Both the position numbers and the translations under genes were made by a program. The notes beneath the pieces were generated by a model that saw nothing but the letters and a program-made list of their open reading frames with translations, had not been told where the DNA came from and searched no databases. From positions 205,784 through 269,783 of the forward strand of contig CAJNOI010000004.1 of NCBI GenBank assembly GCA_905250115.1: DNA of 64,000 nt, written 5' to 3'. The DNA comes from Adineta steineri (taxonomy: Eukaryota > Rotifera > Eurotatoria > Adinetida > Adinetidae). Below are positions 59,311 through 64,000 of this stretch, piece by piece; within the stretch, counting starts at the first letter, position 1; each line of letters opens with the position of its first letter.

Positions 59311-59641
59311 TGAAACAATATACTGCATGCCTTAGAATAATCAGACTTATTGACACTTTACTTTTATCTCTTTCCAGCCGGCTACTTGAGAAAAGCAGAA
59401 TTCCCTCTACGACAAAATGTTGCCAGTTGGCAACACTTGGATAGAAAAGGTTAACTACTACACTCTTATAATAGTGATCATGCACGTTACTCATTGCGAA
59501 AGATGGTAACATTGCTTTAATTTCCCTTTCTTCTTATTTTTAAGGATCAGAAACTAAAAGAAATCGTTTAGACATCCATTTCTAACAACTTCTTTAAAAC
59601 GAATGCTCTATCAAATTCAATGCCAGCAAACCATCGAACCT

Positions 59642-59713
59642 GTTGGGTGTGGGTGTGAATGGGTGTAAGTCTTTAGTTTTTCTCCGTAGTCTCATTCACA
59701 CTCACACCCACCC
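59642..59713. repeat. GT/AC-rich imperfect hairpin, telomere-repeat-like
   Basis: GGGTGTGGGTGTGAATGGGT is followed about 30 bp later by CATTCACACTCACACCCACC, its near inverse complement. Confidence 0.7.
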
Positions 59714-59739
59714 AAAATTCATTATTCGTTCGTACAGTT

Positions 59740-60008
59740 AATTCTTCTAATGCATTTTACATTTCGTCAGTTCTCTTCGATAACCGGGTATTTTGATCAT
59801 CATTAAATAATAAATCGTTTTGAACTACACGATGATGAGCATAGAAACCCGTTTGTGAATGTATTTGATCACATATTGCATCTGTTAGTAATAATGAAGG
59901 ATAGTTAATATTCTCTGCAGGTTGTGAATGTATTTCCGCAGGTGAACTATCGATGGTGTAAGTGTACGTACATTCTCTATCATCACACAACCACACCGGC
60001 ACCCACAC
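59740..60008 (-). repeat. dispersed direct repeat with conserved ORF, copy 2
   Basis: The minus-strand ORF of 83 aa (QTGFYAHHRVVQNDLLFN, NTRLSKRTDEM then stop) is homologous to the copy at 57509-57773 and in the same orientation. The two copies bracket the glycosyltransferase. It is followed at 59991-60012 by CACACCGGCACCCACACC. Confidence 0.7.
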
Positions 60009-60153
60009 CTCTCGTCAGATTCATAGAAACAAGGTATATCTTTGGTTAAGACTCGGTATTTTAATAGAGGGAATTTTTTAAGGTTCAGATCGAAATCTAA
60101 AAAAGTTCAGTTCTCTTTACTCATCCGATCATGAAAGTCATGTGCGCAAAAAA

Positions 60154-61883
60154 TCATTCATTGAGTTGTTTAATGATAAGTTCTGCATTCGGCTCAAGCT
60201 CTTTCAATAATTTCCATGCACCATTTTTGGGCATATCCATATCATTCCAGTCGTCTAAAAATGCATCTACTCCTTGCTTACAAGGATCCATCGGTTGAAG
60301 CACTGCAAACTCGGCACGAATAACTAATTTCCCATAATGCAAAACTTTTTTTCGCATAGCTTCACGATCACCAGCATGACTAAGGTACATAGTTTTGTAC
60401 CGATCACGCAGTAATTTGTAGATATGCACGGCCAACCAATGAAATTCATGTAGCTGGTACGGTGGTTTGCCAGCATCTGTCAACCATCCCTCGGCTTCCA
60501 TTAACCATACTAAGCGTGACCAAGGTGTACTTCGACCAAACGTTGATTGAAAATCACTCATAAGTTGATCATAACGATGACGTAGAGGAATGATTTTTTC
60601 GTTAGATAATGGCGATAAATTTGTATCTGCCGTTAAAGGAATATCCTTCTCAAAAATCGGTTCGGTTGAACAGCGTTCACAACGGCATTCAAAGCCTCGC
60701 TGAAGTAAAAGGACTTGACGTTCGTCTCGAGGCAGGTAGGCATCCGGCAAATATGATATACACAGTTCTTCTCCTAGCAAATAAAATAGTAAGAATAAGA
60801 TAGCTAAACTATTTTCGAGAATAGTGTCTCTTCATTATGTTAACCAGAAATCGCAAGGAAAAACCTTTGCTTATTGATGTTCGATTTCACGACTGCCTAC
60901 GATCTAATTAAGTTTGCATTCAGTGATTAACTAAATAGCATGAAATTTATTGTTCCTAACCTTAGAAATTACGTGTAATATATTTCAGCACACTTTTAAG
61001 TGTATTATGCTATCAAAAAGTACTTTCTCTCTTCTACTGTTGTTGCAATTCTAAAATAGGAAGTTTTGGATCTCGAAAATATAGTAGTCTCCGCTGTGTA
61101 TGTCGAGTGAATGACTTATTCACCATAGAAAATACTGCAATAGACAGAATTCGTACAAGTACACATGCGGTACGTTTTACCTGACAATGTCCGAACAGAA
61201 AAAATATCTGCGCTTTTATTCTAGCACTTAGAAGCGTCTTGCCATTGCAGAAATAGATTATTTCAAAATACCTAGCTTAACATCGCGTATAGTTTCGATT
61301 TTCTGCTTGATGGTTCCAGAAATCTTCCCAACAACTGTATTCGCACAACAGCTGTGATTGAACAAGGATGTTCTGATGCCCAGTTTGAGTATGCGTCTCC
61401 GATTGAACATAGTTGAATCTAGTGAATCGCCGCTAAACACATTGGTCAAAACCTTCTCATGAGTTAACTGCCACATATCGTTTGAATAACGGGAAGGATA
61501 AGGTGATACTTCTTGAGAAAACCGTCCGGAAGCTACTTGCGGAGAAAGCAAATCAAAGTATTCTTTGTTTTCAAGCACTTGTAAGACGAGATATTCCATG
61601 ATATGAGCAGGATATGATTGTTTATTATTTATCAAAGCTGTGCTTGTAAATGAAGGAGAGACAAGTGGTGTATCATGCATGATACATGTCAGTGACGGTA
61701 TATCACAGCATGCTCGGTACCCTCTTCCTTTATTTGGAATTTCCACGATTTCGAGATAAGTTTGCCAAGCAGGTGCTCCGTCTGAAATGATGGAAAATAA
61801 TTGAATAAAAACTCTGTATTTGAACTACCTGATTGTGTACAGTTTTGATGCTGCAAGACAGCTTTTTCTAATGCTGTTGCCAT
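60154..61883 (-). CDS. SET-domain protein (SMYD / fungal SET5-like), putative protein-lysine methyltransferase
   Basis: Would transfer methyl from S-adenosylmethionine to lysine. Exons on the minus strand: 61829-61883, 61272-61781, 60154-60773, joining in frame to 394 aa. SET elements are IPNKGRGYRACCDIP (about 33-47), FNHSCCANT with NHSC at 160-163, GEELCISYL (189-197) and a post-SET Cys cluster FECRCERC (C218, C220, C223). The MYND finger of animal SMYDs is absent, which points to the fungal TPR/SET style. The C-terminal ~170 residues are helical, as in SMYD-type proteins. Coding sequence is richer in G+C than most genes here, and the 498-bp second intron is long for this window. Foreign origin is possible but only inferred. 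A CTAG acceptor sits 4 bp before the ATG. Confidence 0.85.
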
Positions 61884-61971
61884 TACCCTAGAAAAATTCG
61901 AATAATTGAGTCTACTAGTGGCTGAGACGCTGCGAATTATTTGATAAGTTAGTCTAGAATGGATAGATTGG

Positions 61972-62097
61972 GTTTGGGGTGTGGAGTGTGGGTGTAGGTA
62001 GATGTGGGTGTGAGTGGCGTGGCTGTGGGTGTAAGTGTAGGCTATAGGTGAGGTGTGGGTATGAATATATTAACCATAACACACCCATACCCACCCT
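61972..62097. repeat. long GT-rich tract with inverted AC-rich tail, telomere-repeat-like
   Basis: About 85 bp of degenerate GTGTGGGTGTAGG / GTGGGTGTGAGTGG units is followed by CACACCCATACCCACCC. The inner arms GTGGGTATG and CATACCCAC are perfect inverse complements. It is the longest such tract in the window. Confidence 0.75.
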
Positions 62098-62874
62098 TCT
62101 TCATTTATTATACAATTAAAAGAAACTATATCAGTATTACATCCCATTCTATATCGGAGTTTGATGACAATGCTTCGTTGCGACTTCGCTCGATAAATGT
62201 TTCAGCTACTGAAACGACAGAAGAAAAAGAAGAATTTCTTAATTCAACATACGGCGCCGTTGACTATCAAGAATTAAGATAAGGACAGGCAAAGAAGGTG
62301 AGGTATGCACTTTTTTTGAAGAGAAAAGAAAAGAAAAAATCAAAGCAACCAGTATTTTTTCCCAGTTAGGGATGCTAGCCACGCACAGATCTTCGTCGAC
62401 GATATTTTTAAGAGAAACGAGAACAAATATGATGATAAATTATAAGCGAGTAAAGAGTTATATTCAAGTCAGTTTGCATAAAGAGTAGAGAAATAAAAAA
62501 TAGCAGAACTGAGGGTGTGAGTGTGGATGGATATGTGATGAATTTAATATCAGTAAAATATTTTATTATTTAAAATCTTATGCTAACACATCCATTTATT
62601 CAGCCATAGTAATATAGGATATTTATCTTCAGCATACAATTTCTATAGATATTGACTTAAGAGACTACTTCAGTATCAACTAAAACTATTCAAATTGTAT
62701 CTGACGATTAGGATCCATTTACAGTTTGAAAAAATAGATGCATGCTGGCAACTGCTATTAGAGAAGTACCAAATCTTTATCGATCACAATAGAAGTAACC
62801 TTTTCTGTAATTAAACTGTTACATAGCGATTCTCTGTGAGATAGTTTGTGAAATTTAGTAAGACTCTCCATCTT

Positions 62875-62975
62875 GAGGGTGGGAATGGGTCTGGGTGTGG
62901 ATGTATATCATCTCTTGCTACTCATCCACATCTACCCTACACCCACACCGTCACCCACACTTATACCTACACTCG
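62875..62975. repeat. GT/AC-rich hairpin, telomere-repeat-like
   Basis: GAGGGTGGGAATGGGTCTGG and GTGTGGATG are followed by CATCCACATCTACCC and CACCCACACCGTCACCCACA. The hairpin pairs across a ~20-bp loop. Confidence 0.7.
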
Positions 62976-63198
62976 CAATAATTTACTAAGATTTTGATAC
63001 ATAATTTTCTTGAATTTATCGAAAACATATTTTACTACTTCGAAAGAACAATGTTTTTCATTGCTTTCTGTATGAATGTTCTCACGGATTTCTATTGGAA
63101 AGAAAATAATTTGAAAAAGAAAATTAGGCAAAAAAAACAGCTAGCTACATAATAGAAAAGGAAAAATTAGTCTTTTGTCGATGTTTGAATAATTCAAT

Positions 63199-63656
63199 TT
63201 AGCCACTACCACTAGCACCTGAAAGTAGTTGGAAGTTCGTTTGAATAAATTGTGTGAGTGCTGCTTTAGCATCTGCAACTGTCAGTCCGTTGTTTTGTAA
63301 ATCACTTTGAAATGCTGTTGCTAAACCAACGATGAAAGTGGGACATGGTTCTGTACCAGACAATAATGCTTTTTCATTTGTTGTAATATAAGCAACTGAA
63401 GCTGGAAATTTTTGGCCTCCTACTCCAGCAGCGAATATACCATTTAACTTGAAGAAAAAAGCAACTGCTGCAGGTTTATTTTGTGCATAAGCATTACAGA
63501 TCATTGTTCCAGCATCCTGACCTACTGTTGATGTAAGATATTGTAAACTTAAGGAAGAAGCAACGCCGAACATTATACCTAACTATAATAAATTATAAAC
63601 TTTAATTTTTCTTTAATGTTCGTTTTACTTACTGTAAATATGATTTTATTCATCAT
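63199..63656 (-). CDS. small secreted protein of unknown function
   Basis: Exons 63633-63656 and 63199-63582 join over a 50-bp intron in frame to 135 aa. Joining adds MMNKIIFTLGI to the open exon and completes a signal peptide (MMNKIIFTLGIMFGVASSLS). The mature part is Ala/Gly/Thr-rich with two Cys (MICNAY, EPCPTF) that could form one disulphide, and it ends GASGSG. No family recognised. The splice-created signal peptide supports both exons. Confidence 0.7.
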
Positions 63657-63891
63657 GATTGTTGTGAATGCTGTGTAATTCTTATTGATGATGCTATTGT
63701 TATTGAATGTGTTGTGTAAGTGTACACACATATTTATAGACGCATTTTTCTCTATTCATGAGATCTGCAAAATAATTGTATATTGAGGGTCAGCAGTGGC
63801 TGACTTCCGTGAATTCAGATGTCTTGATGAATCCACGGAATCCCAAACCCCGTCAAAAATCATTATTTACCCTATAATTATAACTAAAACC

Positions 63892-64000
63892 AATGAATCC
63901 AAGGATGACACGGAATCCACGGATGTCAAGGTTGTCACGGAATCCAAGGATGTCACGGAATCCAATGAATCCACGGAATCCAATGAATCCACGGAATCCA
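63892..64000. repeat. 9-bp minisatellite at the right edge
   Basis: Twelve 9-bp units, variants of AATGAATCC and ACGGAATCC, the last five alternating as an 18-bp higher unit. A related GATGAATCCACGGAATCC occurs at about 63820-63843. The unit is a multiple of three and one plus-strand frame is open (Asn-Glu-Ser-Thr-Glu-Ser type) from about 63785 to the edge, so coding cannot be excluded. The array continues beyond the window. Confidence 0.85.

Larger units (their letters stand above)
59311..60153. other. intergenic with repeats
   Basis: Contains a GT/AC hairpin (59642-59713), the second copy of the direct repeat (59740-60008), and the 3' flank of the minus-strand SET gene. No independent gene is supported; the 132-aa minus ORF at 59114-59512 is a shadow of the glycosyltransferase. 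Confidence 0.5.
61884..63198. other. intergenic, repeat-rich
   Basis: Dominated by GT/AC-rich hairpins (61972-62097, 62511-62535, 62875-62975). The plus ORF at 62055-62282 starts inside a CCCACCC patch but ends with coding-looking sequence (TETTEEKEEFLNSTYGAVDY). It may be the remnant of a C-terminal exon. No complete gene. Confidence 0.5.

Noticed and set aside
59114..59512. 132-aa minus ORF
   Set aside because: Mostly the antisense shadow of the glycosyltransferase C-terminus.
62055..62282. 75-aa plus ORF as an independent gene
   Set aside because: It begins inside the CCCACCC repeat. Only the last ~40 codons look coding, so at most an exon remnant.
1..64000. tRNA, rRNA or CRISPR features
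   Set aside because: No cloverleaf with canonical A and B boxes, no rRNA-like conserved blocks and no regularly spaced identical repeats were recognised by eye on either strand.

Overview
The window looks like nuclear DNA of a bdelloid rotifer (Adineta/Rotaria-like). The sequence is very AT-rich. Most genes carry tiny GT..AG introns of about 45-70 bp. A muscle myosin heavy chain, a protocadherin, DNAJC12 and a MARCH1/8-type ligase show it is an animal. A eukaryotic RNA-dependent RNA polymerase, a bacterial-looking trehalase and intronless fungal-looking genes beside TGTGGG-like repeats fit what is published for bdelloids. Species assignment is inference. Exon coordinates were built by hand from reading frame, splice consensus and family similarity, without alignment software.

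Left part (1-24.3 kb), nearly all plus strand: the 5' end of a minus-strand gene, trehalase, a Ser/Pro-rich gene with a CtBP-binding PLDLS motif, a MARCH1/8-like ligase, and a DNAJC12 co-chaperone. One large DNAJC12 intron holds a second, antisense copy of the PLDLS gene. An 11-exon RdRP follows, with one frame break just after its catalytic DLDGD motif. Then come a somatomedin-B/class-B 7TM receptor and a small helical protein.

Middle (24.3-51.7 kb): about 5 kb without a clear gene, a 979-aa protocadherin-like gene, and a tandem pair of B-box/coiled-coil/NHL-propeller genes. Next is a LURP-one-family pseudogene split by an 848-bp non-autonomous foldback element with 9-bp target duplications. 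A complete 25-exon muscle myosin II heavy chain follows, including a 7-nt microexon, and then a secreted protein of unknown function on the opposite strand.

Right part (51.7-64 kb) has an accessory, subtelomere-like character. It holds a decayed poly(ADP-ribose) glycohydrolase gene, an intronless fungal-type sugar transporter, and an intronless type II membrane glycosyltransferase flanked by two copies of a ~265-bp direct repeat. It also holds a SET-domain protein and a small secreted protein. GT/AC-rich imperfect hairpins resembling degenerate bdelloid telomere repeat recur through 54.8-63 kb and I did not see them to the left. The window ends inside a 9-bp minisatellite.

The most informative observations are three. 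First, the inverted PLDLS gene pair has near-identical exons and introns but diverged flanks, as expected from gene conversion. Second, the foldback element sits in the LURP-one pseudogene, where the target duplication reveals the original reading frame. Third, 54-64 kb combines foreign-looking genes, repeats and pseudogenes.
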